Positions 8,758-18,214 are shown, counted from the first letter of the stretch. The stretch is DNA of 64,000 nt from CATOSK01 sp963665735 (GCA_963665735.1 OY762444.1:372001-436000); one strand, 5' to 3'. A program made the numbers and translations. Notes: generated by a model from the sequence alone, not told the origin.

Positions 8758-10544
8758 ATATCCTGGCCCGGTGGTTGAAGCGACCGAAGACGCCTGGCCG
8801 GCGGTTTTTGTTCCGGCGGGCGAGGCAATGGGAACCGGATACGGTCTTGCGCCGGACTTGGCCGGCGTTTCTTCCCGACGCCGTTGGCAGTCTGCCTGTC
8901 GGCTTGGGCTTTCCGGCCCCCGCTGGCTCTCTGCCCCAAGCCGCCATTGACTTGCCGGACTTGGTGACCTCGGTAGTGTTGTCCCCGAGCGGCGGTTTCC
9001 AAACAACAGCCGGGTCAACATCGCCGATTTCCCCCAGGGAAAGCCCTACGTCGCCCTTTACTGTTGGAAGCACCGGGCCGGCGCGGGCATCGGGCGGCAA
9101 ATCGTTGTCCGAGCGTTTGCGGCTGGCCCTAGCGCCGCCTCTGGATTCGCTACTGCCCGGCCCCGACTCGGTCTTGCCTTGGGCCGGAGAGTTAATGCCC
9201 TTCCAACTGGACGGGGTTAGAACCTTAATCGAAAGCGAAAAGCTATTGCTGGCCGACGACATGGGCCTGGGCAAGACGGTGCAGGTCATCGCCGCCCTGC
9301 GGGTGTTGGCGGTGCGGCGGGCCATCGAAACGGCCCTGGTGGTGGCCCCGGCGTCGGTGCTGGACCAGTGGCGTCAGGAACTGCTCAAGTGGGCGCCGGA
9401 ACTCAAGGCGATGGTCATTCGGGGCAACCCCGGCGACCGGGCCTGGCAGTGGGCCGCCGACGTTCACGTCGCCATCGTCGGTTACGAAACCCTGCGTTCG
9501 GATTTCAGCGACAACCCCCAATCGCCTCTCCGCAGAAAAACCTGGGACGTTCTCGTTGCCGACGAAGCCCAGCGCATCAAGAACCGCAATCCCACCAGCC
9601 ACGCGGTAAAGGGGCTGCAACGCCGCCGTTCCTGGGCGTTGACCGGCACTCCCCTGGAAAACGGCGAGGAAGAGTTGGCCTCCATAATGGAGTTCGTGGA
9701 CTGCGGAGAATCGGGTTCCCAAGCCCGATACTCCCCCGGCGTCAGGTTGCGGGAGCGGCACCGGGAACTGCAACTGCGCCGCAAGAAATCCGACGTGCTG
9801 CAAGACTTGCCGCCCAAGCTGACCGTAAAGTTGCCCATTGAGTTGCTGCCCCGGCAGCGGCGCAGCTACGACCGCGCCGAGGGTGAAGGAATCGTCCATC
9901 TTCGCGAGATGGGGCAGGATGTCCGCGTCCAGCACGTTTTGGAGTTAATCCAGCGCCTGAAACAAATCTGCAACGCCGAACCGGAAACCGGCCAGTCCAG
10001 CAAGTTGGATGACATCCGGGAAAAAATCGAAACGCTGGCAGCCCAAGGCAACCGGGCCATAGTCTTTTCCCAATACACCGGCAGCGGGTTCGGCGTGGAT
10101 GCGGTCGCCCACGCCCTGCGGGATTTTGCACCGTTGACCTTCACCGGCGCGTTGACGCTCGAAGAACGCCGGGAGGTCATTCGCCGGTTCCGGGCGGACG
10201 ACCTCCACAAAGTCTTGGCGGTTTCCCTACGGGCCGGCGGCGTTGGCCTTAACCTGCAAGAGGCGTCTTATGTTTTCCACCTCGACCGCTGGTGGAATCC
10301 GGCGGTGGAACGGCAGGCGGAAGACCGCACCCACCGCTATGGCCAAACTGCTGCGGTTCACGTCTTCAAGTATTCTTGCGCCAACACTATTGAGGAGCGG
10401 ATAGACCGGATTCTGCAAGATAAGCAAGAGTTGTTCGACGAATTGGTGGACGATGTTTCCATTGATCTAAGCAAGTCCCTGTCCGCCGACCAACTCTTCG
10501 GTCTTTTCGGGTTGGAAAACCCGGCCCAACGTCAGGGAAGGTAG
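8754..10544 (+). CDS. SNF2-family DEAD/DEAH helicase
   Basis: A 596-residue Swi2/Snf2 ATPase that should translocate on or remodel DNA. Residues 1-145 are a poorly conserved N-terminal region. Motif I is LLLADDMGLGKT (about 165-176), motif II is VADEAQRIKN (Asp270-Gln273), motif III is LTGTPLEN (about 295), and motifs V/VI are GGVGLNLQEASYVFHLDRWW and QAEDRTHRYGQ (near 520). The start is TTG 8754, overlapping the preceding stop. The MPFQLDGVRTL element before motif I is a normal Q-type entry. It closes the five-gene cassette. The absence of an HNH or methylase domain leaves its effector role open. Confidence 0.92.
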   Translation: MNILARWLKRPKTPGRRFLFRRARQWEPDTVLRRTWPAFLPDAVGSLPVGLGFPAPAGSLPQAAIDLPDLVTSVVLSPSGGFQTTAGSTSPISPRESPTSPFTVGSTGPARASGGKSLSERLRLALAPPLDSLLPGPDSVLPWAGELMPFQLDGVRTLIESEKLLLADDMGLGKTVQVIAALRVLAVRRAIETALVVAPASVLDQWRQELLKWAPELKAMVIRGNPGDRAWQWAADVHVAIVGYETLRSDFSDNPQSPLRRKTWDVLVADEAQRIKNRNPTSHAVKGLQRRRSWALTGTPLENGEEELASIMEFVDCGESGSQARYSPGVRLRERHRELQLRRKKSDVLQDLPPKLTVKLPIELLPRQRRSYDRAEGEGIVHLREMGQDVRVQHVLELIQRLKQICNAEPETGQSSKLDDIREKIETLAAQGNRAIVFSQYTGSGFGVDAVAHALRDFAPLTFTGALTLEERREVIRRFRADDLHKVLAVSLRAGGVGLNLQEASYVFHLDRWWNPAVERQAEDRTHRYGQTAAVHVFKYSCANTIEERIDRILQDKQELFDELVDDVSIDLSKSLSADQLFGLFGLENPAQRQGR

Positions 10545-10586
10545 CCGACGGCTGAAACCGGATTCCAACGGGATAGGAAAGCGTAA

Positions 10587-11510
10587 ATGCGGCTCTTGAT
10601 TGTCGGGGCCAGCGGTTTTATTGGGCGGTACCTGGTTCGGCGGTTGGCTGGGGTGGGCGGTCATGTTGTTGCCGGGACTTATTGGTCACGCCCTCCCCCG
10701 GAGGACGGCAATTTCTGGCATCGGGTTGAGCTGACCAACCCGGCGGGGTTGGAAAGCGTCTTCAACGCTGCCCGCCCCGACGTGGTGGTGCATTTGGCCG
10801 CCATCGCCGACGTGGGAACCGCCGAAAGAGAGCCGGAGCGGGCCACGGCGGTTAACGTGACCGCCACGGCGTCAATCGCTCGCCTTTCCCAACTGCACGG
10901 GGCCAAGCCGGTTTTCGTTTCCACCGAGTACGTTTTCGACGGCCAGCGGGGTTACTACCGGGAGGACGATGCGCCCAATCCCACCACCCATTACGGCCGC
11001 ACCAAGTGGCAGGCGGAGCAGGAAGTTGCCCGCCTTGCCTCGCGTTGGAACATCCTCCGCACCAGTATCGTCTATGGCTGGCCGGCGCCGGGCCGCCGGA
11101 ACTTCGCCCCCTGGTTGATTGACCGTCTGCGGAGCGGACAACCTTACCACCCCCCCACCGACGTTTACCGGACGCCGGTTTACGTTGACCACCTGGTTGA
11201 GGGCATCGTCGAGTTGGTCGAGGGCGATTACCCCGGCATCCACCACGTTGCCGGCGCCGATTGGGTGAGTATGTACGACTTCGCCGCCGCCATCGCCGAC
11301 GGTTTCCAACTAGACCGCCGGTTGGTCATTCCGGTGGGGCAACCTTTGGAGGAACCTCCGGGTGCGAATCCGGTGGAACCCGCTGCCGAATCCCGGAGTC
11401 TTGACCTGCTGGGGTTGGATTGCGCCAAAACGATGCAATCCCTGGGCATGGAGTTTCCGGGGCTGGCCGAGGGAATCGCCGCTATGCGGGCCAGCCATCA
11501 GAGCGGGTGA
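10587..11510 (+). CDS. NAD(P)-dependent epimerase/dehydratase, RmlD-like sugar reductase
   Basis: A 307-residue short-chain sugar-nucleotide enzyme of the extended SDR class, similar to dTDP-4-dehydrorhamnose reductase. It has the N-terminal nucleotide loop GASGFIGRYLV (residues 7-17), FVSTEYVFDG and the catalytic YGRTKWQAE (Tyr/Lys about 133-137). It starts at ATG 10587 behind AGGAAA and ends before a 180-base gap. No other sugar-nucleotide genes adjoin, so the substrate is not known. It may be transcribed with the cassette upstream, only 42 bases away, but shows no functional link. Confidence 0.85.
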   Translation: MRLLIVGASGFIGRYLVRRLAGVGGHVVAGTYWSRPPPEDGNFWHRVELTNPAGLESVFNAARPDVVVHLAAIADVGTAEREPERATAVNVTATASIARLSQLHGAKPVFVSTEYVFDGQRGYYREDDAPNPTTHYGRTKWQAEQEVARLASRWNILRTSIVYGWPAPGRRNFAPWLIDRLRSGQPYHPPTDVYRTPVYVDHLVEGIVELVEGDYPGIHHVAGADWVSMYDFAAAIADGFQLDRRLVIPVGQPLEEPPGANPVEPAAESRSLDLLGLDCAKTMQSLGMEFPGLAEGIAAMRASHQSG

Positions 11511-11602
11511 CACTTTGGGCTGTCTGCCGGTTGGGGAGGCATTGGCCCAAAAACGTCAATTTCCGGCCCCGATTCCCGTTGGGGCGGGCGCGGCATCCCC
11601 GG

Positions 11603-11608
11603 TATAAT
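11603..11608 (+). promoter_or_regulatory. Possible -10 box upstream of ftsK
   Basis: A perfect TATAAT stands 84 bases before the ftsK start, with a weak TTGGGG about 18 bases upstream of it. Confidence 0.35.
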
Positions 11609-11691
11609 TCTGTCCACGTAGCGGAAGCGGCCTCGCCGGTTGGCGTCCGCATCGGCGATTAGTGATTGACTTGTGATTGAGGGGAGGCGCG

Positions 11692-14244
11692 ATGCCCAGG
11701 ACCCGTCGCCAGAATGAACATTCCGCTTCCTCGCCGGCCCCGACAGACACGCCCCCATCGGACAAATCGGCCCCTGACGACGATTCACAGCCGGATGTGA
11801 CCGGCGACCGCCCCAACTCCGGCGTCCGCCGGGGAGCGTCGGCGGCCTTGCAATGGCCCCGCCGTTTCCTCACGTCCCAACCGGAAACGGAACCGGATGC
11901 CGACAACCCAGCGGCGGGCCGGCCGAACCAAGGGCCTTTAAGAGCCGTATCTCCCTGGGACGAAATAGAAGGCATGAATGGCCGGCCGGCGGCGGAACGG
12001 CAAATTTCCCCGCCGACGCCAACTCCCAACGCCGCCACCCCGCCACCAGCCCGCAGCGAAAACCCGGCCCCGGCTGCTCCTTCCCCGGCGCCCCGGCCTG
12101 CGCCGGAGGGCCAGCGTCGCCCGACAAACCCACCGGCTCCGACTCAGTTCCGGCCTCCCCCAATTCCCATACCACCTAACCCGGCGGTGATGCCGCCGAA
12201 TGCGCCCGATTCGGGAACGGTTTCGCCGTGGAGAGACTGGACCGAACGCCGGAGCCGCCGCTGGAAACCGCCGGCCCCGGAAACCGCAACTCCCGTCGCC
12301 CCTGTTTCACTCCCGCCGGAGAGTGACGCTGCCCCTGCTGCCGACATCTCTGCCCCGGTTGAACCGGACAACGTGGTTGACTTGCCCGAAGAATCTCCCG
12401 CCCCGGACGCGGAAATGCCGGTAGATACCGGGTTCGCTACCCCGGAGTACGTTGACGCCTCTTTTATGGACACCTCTGTCGTGAACGAACCGGCAGATGA
12501 ATTAGCAGATGAGGTTAGCTTGCCCCAAGAAACCCCGATAGCCGAGATTGCGGAGCCGGTTGCGGAAACGCCCGTCCCTCCCCCGATGCTGACGGAGTTT
12601 CCTTTAGAGACCATCGGCTATCTACCCGAAACCGCCAGCCCCCGGAATGACTTGACGGGCCAGGCCGTCCCCTCCCCGATGGTGGAACCGCCCCCGCCTA
12701 CGCCGACCGCCATGTATCCGACCAGATTGTCCGACCGGCTGTACGCGCAACTGTCGCCTCCCGAAAGCGTACCTGGCCCGATTAACGCGGCGGCGTCTCC
12801 CGTCATCGGCGCCCGGTCTGACGGTTCGCCATTTTCGCCACCCTCATGGGGGCTGCCTGCCACCGACTTGCTGGCCCCGCCGGAGACTTACTCCGCTCCT
12901 CATTCTTACCTGGACCAGATGGCCCGCCACATCGAAGAGACCCTGGCCGAGCATGGCGTCATGGTCGAATGCAACGACATCAAGGCCGGTCCACGCATCG
13001 TCCGGTTCGGCTTGGTGCCCGGCTGGGTTCCCCGGCGCGGCGAGTCCCGCAACCGCGACCGTTCCGACGAACCCAGGGAGCGCAGCCGGGTCAAAGTCCA
13101 AAGCGTCCTGACCCGCGAGAAAGACCTGGCCCTGGCCCTGAAAACCCCCCACCTTCGCATCGAGGCCCCCGTCCCGGGCGAGGCCCTCATCGGCCTGGAA
13201 GTTCCCAACCCGTCCCCCGGCAAGGTGCCTCTCCGCAACGTCATGGACGGCCGGCCTTTTACTGAAGTTGCCGCCAAGGGTGGGCTGCCCATCGCGTTGG
13301 GCGAGGACACGGGCGGCACTCCGGTGGTTATGGACTTGGCCACGCTGCCTCACGTCCTGATTGCCGGGGCTACCGGCAGCGGCAAGAGCGTCTGCATCAA
13401 CTCCATCGTGGCGTCGTTCCTGCTCACCAAGCCGCCGGACCAACTGCGGATGCTCATGGTTGACCCCAAGCGGGTGGAATTGACGCCATTCAACGGCATC
13501 CCCCACCTGATTGCGCCGGTAATTACCGAGCCGGATGAGGTCAACCCGGCTTTGCGGGCGGTGATGCGGGAGATGTTCCGCCGGTACAAGCTGATGGAAG
13601 AGATTGGCGCCCGCAACATCGCCGCCTACAACGCCAAGTCAACGGAACAAATGCCCTTCCTGGTGCTGGTGGTGGACGAGTTGGCCGACCTGATGATGGT
13701 GGGCGGCTTCGAGATTGAGGAAAACCTGGTGCGGCTGGCCCAACTGGGCCGGGCCACCGGCATTCACCTGGTCTTGGCGACGCAACGCCCGTCGGTGAAC
13801 GTAGTTACCGGCCTGTTGAAGGCCAACATTCCGGCGCGGGTGGCTTTCGCGGTGGCGTCGCAGGTGGATTCCCGGGTTATCCTGGACACCGTGGGGGCCG
13901 AAAAACTTTTGGGCAAGGGGGATATGCTGCTGCTCAACAACGACTCCCCCAAGCCCCGGCGGGTGCAGGGTACGCTGGTGCTGGATGAGGAAGTTGACCG
14001 GGTGGTGGAGTTCTGGCAGCAACAGAAAGGGCCGCCGCTGCCCGTCATTTCCCTGGAAGAACCGGACGAAGAAGTCGAGGACGCCCGGCAGGTTGACCAG
14101 GACTTGCTGGCCAAGGCCAGGGAGTTGGCCTCCCGCAACCCCAACCTGTCCCCCTCCCTGTTGCAGCGCCGTCTGAACATTGGGGAACTCAAGGCACGGG
14201 AAATCCTGGAAGAGTTGGAAGACGAAGGGCTGCTTCTTTCCTAG
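11692..14244 (+). CDS. ftsK: DNA translocase FtsK/SpoIIIE, apparently lacking membrane anchor
   Basis: FtsK pumps chromosomal DNA during segregation and dimer resolution. The C-terminal motor is complete: the alpha-domain segment SYLDQMARHIEETLAEHGV, Walker A AGATGSGKSVCIN (about residues 556-568), Walker B VLVVDELADLMM and the ATQRPSVNVVTG segment. A gamma winged-helix (SPSLLQRRLNIGELKAREIL) follows. The first 400 residues are a Pro/Ala/Glu-rich linker with no hydrophobic helices, whereas most FtsK proteins have four. I chose ATG 11692 with GAGGGGAGG five bases upstream; a TTG at 11677 is also open. The protein has 850 residues. Confidence 0.92.
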   Translation: MPRTRRQNEHSASSPAPTDTPPSDKSAPDDDSQPDVTGDRPNSGVRRGASAALQWPRRFLTSQPETEPDADNPAAGRPNQGPLRAVSPWDEIEGMNGRPAAERQISPPTPTPNAATPPPARSENPAPAAPSPAPRPAPEGQRRPTNPPAPTQFRPPPIPIPPNPAVMPPNAPDSGTVSPWRDWTERRSRRWKPPAPETATPVAPVSLPPESDAAPAADISAPVEPDNVVDLPEESPAPDAEMPVDTGFATPEYVDASFMDTSVVNEPADELADEVSLPQETPIAEIAEPVAETPVPPPMLTEFPLETIGYLPETASPRNDLTGQAVPSPMVEPPPPTPTAMYPTRLSDRLYAQLSPPESVPGPINAAASPVIGARSDGSPFSPPSWGLPATDLLAPPETYSAPHSYLDQMARHIEETLAEHGVMVECNDIKAGPRIVRFGLVPGWVPRRGESRNRDRSDEPRERSRVKVQSVLTREKDLALALKTPHLRIEAPVPGEALIGLEVPNPSPGKVPLRNVMDGRPFTEVAAKGGLPIALGEDTGGTPVVMDLATLPHVLIAGATGSGKSVCINSIVASFLLTKPPDQLRMLMVDPKRVELTPFNGIPHLIAPVITEPDEVNPALRAVMREMFRRYKLMEEIGARNIAAYNAKSTEQMPFLVLVVDELADLMMVGGFEIEENLVRLAQLGRATGIHLVLATQRPSVNVVTGLLKANIPARVAFAVASQVDSRVILDTVGAEKLLGKGDMLLLNNDSPKPRRVQGTLVLDEEVDRVVEFWQQQKGPPLPVISLEEPDEEVEDARQVDQDLLAKARELASRNPNLSPSLLQRRLNIGELKAREILEELEDEGLLLS

Positions 14245-14346
14245 CCGCCCAGTCCCGTCAACCACGGCGCCCAAGTCCCGCTTGCCCTCTACCGCCGGGG
14301 CCGCCGCCGCTTGGCGCACTTTCCCACGATTCGGATGTCAGGGCGA

Positions 14347-14685
14347 TTAACCGACAATTAAATGCAACGCTTCTTCCCGTGAGTCCGTCACCGTCAACAA
14401 CTGGTCGAAGCCGCTGACCTGGAAAACGTCGGATACCGCCTCGGAAAGGGCGCAAAGCGCCAGTTTGGCCCCCCTTTGCTGTAAAGCCCGGCCCGTGGTC
14501 AAGATAACCCGAAGTCCGGCGCTGCTGATGTACGTCAGCCCTTCCAATTCCATGATTACAGCGGAATCTTCCTCGGTTATCGCGGTATCCAGGGCTTGCT
14601 GGAATTCTTGGGAATTGGAGCCGTCAACGTGGCCCTCCGGCTTGACAATCAAAGCTCCGCTTTCCCTCACGATGTCCATGTCCAT
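14347..14685 (-). CDS. STAS-domain anti-sigma-factor antagonist
   Basis: A 112-residue single STAS domain of the SpoIIAA/RsbV type, which binds an anti-sigma kinase when its serine is unphosphorylated. The motif YISSAGLRVIL places the likely phospho-serine at Ser54/Ser55. ATG 14685 has GAGGAGG upstream, better than starts further out. No partner kinase or sigma factor is encoded nearby, so its regulon is not known. The gene stands alone on the minus strand between ftsK and the GPP34 gene. Confidence 0.88.
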   Translation of the reverse strand: MDMDIVRESGALIVKPEGHVDGSNSQEFQQALDTAITEEDSAVIMELEGLTYISSAGLRVILTTGRALQQRGAKLALCALSEAVSDVFQVSGFDQLLTVTDSREEALHLIVG

Positions 14686-14877
14686 TGAATTAACCTCCTC
14701 GAGTAGTAAGAAAATGGGAACGCCGGCGGTCAGTTTCCTGCCTTGCTGCGGTAGTGCCAACCCATCCGCCCCTTGAAAGGTTATCGCAACAACCCCAAGT
14801 ATAACCGCCCGTCAACGCCGTTGACAGGTGCGCCGGTTTTCCGAGAAACCCCGCAGGCCAAACCCGCGCGGGTTGGG

Positions 14878-14883
14878 GTATAA
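14878..14883 (+). promoter_or_regulatory. Possible -10 box upstream of GPP34 gene
   Basis: TATAAT lies about 55 bases before the GTG start; no good -35 is seen at 16-18 bases upstream. Confidence 0.35.
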
Positions 14884-14935
14884 TGGTAGTCTATCAAGTG
14901 ACGGCCCCACCAAGTCCATTAGGAGGAGAATCATA

Positions 14936-15583
14936 GTGCTGAGATTCGCCGAAGAAATCCTGCTGTTGCTGCTCAACGACGAAGGCGGAAGATTTGCGTC
15001 AGTGCCCAAGTGGTCCCAGGATTACGCCCTGGCCGGCGGTGTGCTGATGGACCTGGCCCTGGACAACCGAATAGACACTGACCTGGAAAATCTTATCCTG
15101 GTGGATGATGCCCCCACCGGCGACAGCCTGTTGGACCCCACCCTGGCGGACATCGCCGCCGGGGAACAGCGCGACGCCCGTTTCTGGATTGAACGCACGT
15201 CGCAACGGGCCGGAGCCATTCGCGAAGAGGCCCTGTCCCGCCTGGTAAGCGAGGGGATTCTGGAAGTCCGCGACGACCGGGTTCTGTGGGTGTTCCGCTC
15301 CCGGCGTTACCCGTTGATTGACGGCAAGGTGGAACGCGAGGTCAAGCTGCGCATCATGGGAGTGCTGTTCAGCAACGAGATTCCCGACCCCCGCGACGTG
15401 GTAATCATCTGCTTGGCCGACGCCTGCGGTATCTTCCGGGGACTGCTTTCCCGACAGGAATTGGCGCGGGCCGCCGACCGGATCGAACAGGTGCGCCGGC
15501 TGGACCTTATCGGCCAGGCCATGTCCCAGGCCATCCACGACCTGGAAGTGTCCATCGCCGCCTCGGTGCCGGCCCACTTCTAA
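14936..15583 (+). CDS. GPP34/GOLPH3-like phosphoprotein family protein
   Basis: A 215-residue, mostly helical protein of the GPP34 family. In eukaryotes GOLPH3 binds phosphatidylinositol-4-phosphate on Golgi membranes; the bacterial role is unknown. FAEEILLLLLNDEGG at the N-terminus and the LDLALDNRIDTD-like element (here MDLALDNRIDTDLEN) mark the family. DRVLWVFRSRRYPLID followed by a helical C-terminus completes the fold. The start is GTG 14936 with AGGAGGAG eight bases upstream; no ATG is available. It is monocistronic. Confidence 0.85.
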   Translation: MLRFAEEILLLLLNDEGGRFASVPKWSQDYALAGGVLMDLALDNRIDTDLENLILVDDAPTGDSLLDPTLADIAAGEQRDARFWIERTSQRAGAIREEALSRLVSEGILEVRDDRVLWVFRSRRYPLIDGKVEREVKLRIMGVLFSNEIPDPRDVVIICLADACGIFRGLLSRQELARAADRIEQVRRLDLIGQAMSQAIHDLEVSIAASVPAHF

Positions 15584-15763
15584 CCGTCCGGGGCCGTCTG
15601 CCGAAACCGTTTCGCCGGGCCAAACACCCGGCCGGCAACTTATGGGCCGGGGATGTTGGCGGCACACGGGCGCCCCGTCCCGTTTGCCAATCATCCATCG
15701 GTTAAAATAGCCGACGGTGACAGGCGGCGCTTGGACTCCGGGCCAATATCAGGAAAATAGGTT

Positions 15764-16861
15764 ATGACCACCATCAACAACCAGGACGATTTCCTGCGCG
15801 CTCTTTCGGAAAACCCCGAGTGGAGGGAGTTGGTGCGCGCCCAGATTCTGGGCGACGAACTGCTGCAATTGCCGGCCCGGTTCGACGCCCTTTCCGCCCG
15901 GCTGGATTCTTACATCGCGGAACTCCAAGAAATGAACCGCCGTTATGATGCTTCCATCGAGGAACTGCGGGAATCCAACCGGGAACTTCGGGAAATGGTT
16001 CGTCGGCACGACGCCGCCATCGCGGAAATTCGGGAAGAGGCCCAGGAATCCAATCGCCGGCACGACGCCGCGATAGCAGAGATTCGGGAAGAAAATCAGG
16101 AAGCCAATCGCCGGCACGAGGCTTTCGTTGAAGAAATGCGGGAGATGGCCCGCCGGCACGAATCTACCATGCAGCGGATGCAGGAAGAAAGCGAGGAAGC
16201 CAATCGCCGGCACGAAGCTGCTATGCACCGGATGCAGGAAGAAAACGAGGAAGCCAACCGCCGGCACGAGGCTGCTATGCAGCAAATGCGGGAGGACAAC
16301 GAGGAGGCCAACCAGCGTCACCAGGCTTTCATGGAGGAAATGCAGCAGTTCCGCTGCGAACAACAGATAATCAACCAGGACATTAGGAACCTGCTTGACG
16401 ACTTGACCCGCCACGTTAGAATACTCACCGACGACGTGGGCAAGATTAAGGGCCATTTCGCTCGGGAAGTGGTGGTTGACGATGCCGCCGGCTTGGCCTT
16501 GGACATGGGACTGGAATACGTCAGGACCCTTACCCGTGATGAGTTAAGGGAAATGGCTCAAAGAGCGTCCGGAGGCTCAATCCCCATCAACCAACTCCGC
16601 AGCTTCCGCCGCGCCGACCTGGTTATCGAGGCGACGGACGGCAATGACCGGCACTACATCACGGTGGAAATATCCTTTACTGCCGACGAGCGGGAACCCA
16701 CCCGCGCCCTCCGCCACGCCGGGCTGTTGGCCGAATTCACCAATTGCCCCGCCCACGCCGCAATTGCCAGCGTCCGGAACGTCCAAAGCGTCACTGACCG
16801 CATAAACGCCGGCGAAATCCATTGGCACCCCATTGACGAAACCGACCTGGAGCCGGACTAG
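15764..16861 (+). CDS. Coiled-coil protein with 18-residue repeats and degraded nuclease-like C-terminus
   Basis: The 365-residue product begins at ATG 15764. Residues 50-195 form a long coiled coil built from 18-residue units ending in NRRH(D/E)A; the His positions are 82, 100, 118, 132, 150, 168 and 186, one step being 14. At DNA level this gives 54-bp imperfect tandem repeats (about 16020-16345). Residues 275-350 (RADLVIEATDG, then YITVEISFTADERE) resemble a PD-(D/E)XK fold, but the lysine of E-x-K is Ser304, so cleavage activity is doubtful. Related proteins are widespread in Chloroflexota and cyanobacteria, as I recall, without known function. Confidence 0.78.
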   Translation: MTTINNQDDFLRALSENPEWRELVRAQILGDELLQLPARFDALSARLDSYIAELQEMNRRYDASIEELRESNRELREMVRRHDAAIAEIREEAQESNRRHDAAIAEIREENQEANRRHEAFVEEMREMARRHESTMQRMQEESEEANRRHEAAMHRMQEENEEANRRHEAAMQQMREDNEEANQRHQAFMEEMQQFRCEQQIINQDIRNLLDDLTRHVRILTDDVGKIKGHFAREVVVDDAAGLALDMGLEYVRTLTRDELREMAQRASGGSIPINQLRSFRRADLVIEATDGNDRHYITVEISFTADEREPTRALRHAGLLAEFTNCPAHAAIASVRNVQSVTDRINAGEIHWHPIDETDLEPD

Positions 16862-17017
16862 ACCCAACCGTTGCGCGCATCTTCGGGCGGGCCTCCATCA
16901 TCGCCGGCCCATTCCCGTCTTTTTCGACATCGGCGCCGGAAACGGGTATCATGTCCGCCAAAACCCGGTTTTGTGTAAATCCCCCTTTTTGAGAATCCCC
17001 CGCAGCAAGGAGTCATC

Positions 17018-18214
17018 ATGCGAGAAGTAGCAATTGTTTCGCCGGTACGCACCGCCGTCGGAAACTTTGGCGGCGCCCTGCGCGACGTTTCCGCCGCCGA
17101 ACTGGCCTCCACCGTTATCAAGGAACTGTTGGAACGCACCGCCATCGCCCCGGAAAAGGTGGACGACGTTATCCTCGGCCACGGCTACCCCAGCGGCGAA
17201 AACCCCGCCATTGGCCGCCTTGCCGCCCTGAAAGCCGACCTCCCCATCGAAGTCCCCGGCTACCAGCTTGACCGCCGCTGCTCTTCCGGCCTCCAGGCCA
17301 TTCTCAACGCCTCCATGCTGGTTCAAACCGACAACGCCGACGTGGTTATTGCCGGCGGCGTTGAAAGCATGAGCGCCGCCGAGTTCTACTCCAACGAATC
17401 CCGATGGGGCGCCCGGTTCGGCTCCGTCACTTTCCACGACCGCCTCTCCCGCGCTCGCGAAACCATCTCTCCCGAAGAGCGGTTCGGGTACATCTCCGGC
17501 ATGGTGGAAACCGCCGAAAACCTGGCCAAGCAATATGAAATCCCCCGGGAAGAGCAGGACGAATACGCTCTACGCAGCCACCAACGGGCGGTAGCCGCCG
17601 CCGAGTCCGGCAGGTTCGACGCTGAAACCGTGGCCGTTCCGGTGCCCCAACGCCGCGGCGACCCCGTTCCCTTCCAGCGGGACGAGGGCCCCCGCGCCGA
17701 TACTTCTATGGAAGTCCTGGGCCGGCTCCGCCCGGTCATGCCCGGCGGCACCGTCACCGCCGGCAACGCCAGCAGCCAGAACGACGCCGCCTCCGTTTGC
17801 ATGGTCGTGGCCGCCGACAAGCTGGATGAACTGGGCCTCCAGCCAATGGGTTACTTGAAAGGCTGGGCCGTCACCGGCTGCCACCCCGCCTACATGGGCA
17901 TCGGCCCCGTTCCCGCCGTCACCAAGCTGATGAACAAAGTCGGTATGTCCCTGGACGACATGGACTTGATTGAACTTAACGAAGCCTTCGCTGCCCAGGT
18001 GCTTTCCGTCCTGCGGGAGTGGAAACTGTCCGACGAGGACAAGCTCAACGTCAACGGCTCCGGCATTTCCCTGGGCCACCCCATCGCCGCCACCGGCGCC
18101 CGCATCCTGGCTACCCTGTTGCACGAAATGGAACGCCGCGACGCCCAATTCGGCCTGGAAACCATGTGCGTCGGCGGTGGTCAGGGCGTAGCCGCCCTCT
18201 TCGAGCGCCGCTAA
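17018..18214 (+). CDS. Thiolase (acetyl-CoA acetyltransferase)
   Basis: The 398-residue thiolase should catalyse acetyl-CoA transfer, either biosynthetic acetoacetyl-CoA formation or beta-ketothiolysis. The acyl-accepting cysteine is in DRRCSSG (Cys88). The later motifs NEAFA, GHPIAATGAR (catalytic His) and CVGGGQG (second Cys) are all intact. The start ATG 17018 has AAGGAG upstream. No beta-oxidation partner genes are adjacent, so the direction is undecided. Confidence 0.93.
   Translation: MREVAIVSPVRTAVGNFGGALRDVSAAELASTVIKELLERTAIAPEKVDDVILGHGYPSGENPAIGRLAALKADLPIEVPGYQLDRRCSSGLQAILNASMLVQTDNADVVIAGGVESMSAAEFYSNESRWGARFGSVTFHDRLSRARETISPEERFGYISGMVETAENLAKQYEIPREEQDEYALRSHQRAVAAAESGRFDAETVAVPVPQRRGDPVPFQRDEGPRADTSMEVLGRLRPVMPGGTVTAGNASSQNDAASVCMVVAADKLDELGLQPMGYLKGWAVTGCHPAYMGIGPVPAVTKLMNKVGMSLDDMDLIELNEAFAAQVLSVLREWKLSDEDKLNVNGSGISLGHPIAATGARILATLLHEMERRDAQFGLETMCVGGGQGVAALFERR

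Noticed and set aside
5070..10544. Assignment of the cassette to standard BREX or DISARM
   Set aside because: No PglX, PglZ, BrxC-size ATPase, DrmA/B or methylase is present; only the ATPase type and helicase type match.
16020..16345. 54-bp tandem repeats considered as a CRISPR or satellite array
   Set aside because: The repeats are contiguous, in frame and encode coiled-coil heptads; there are no spacers.
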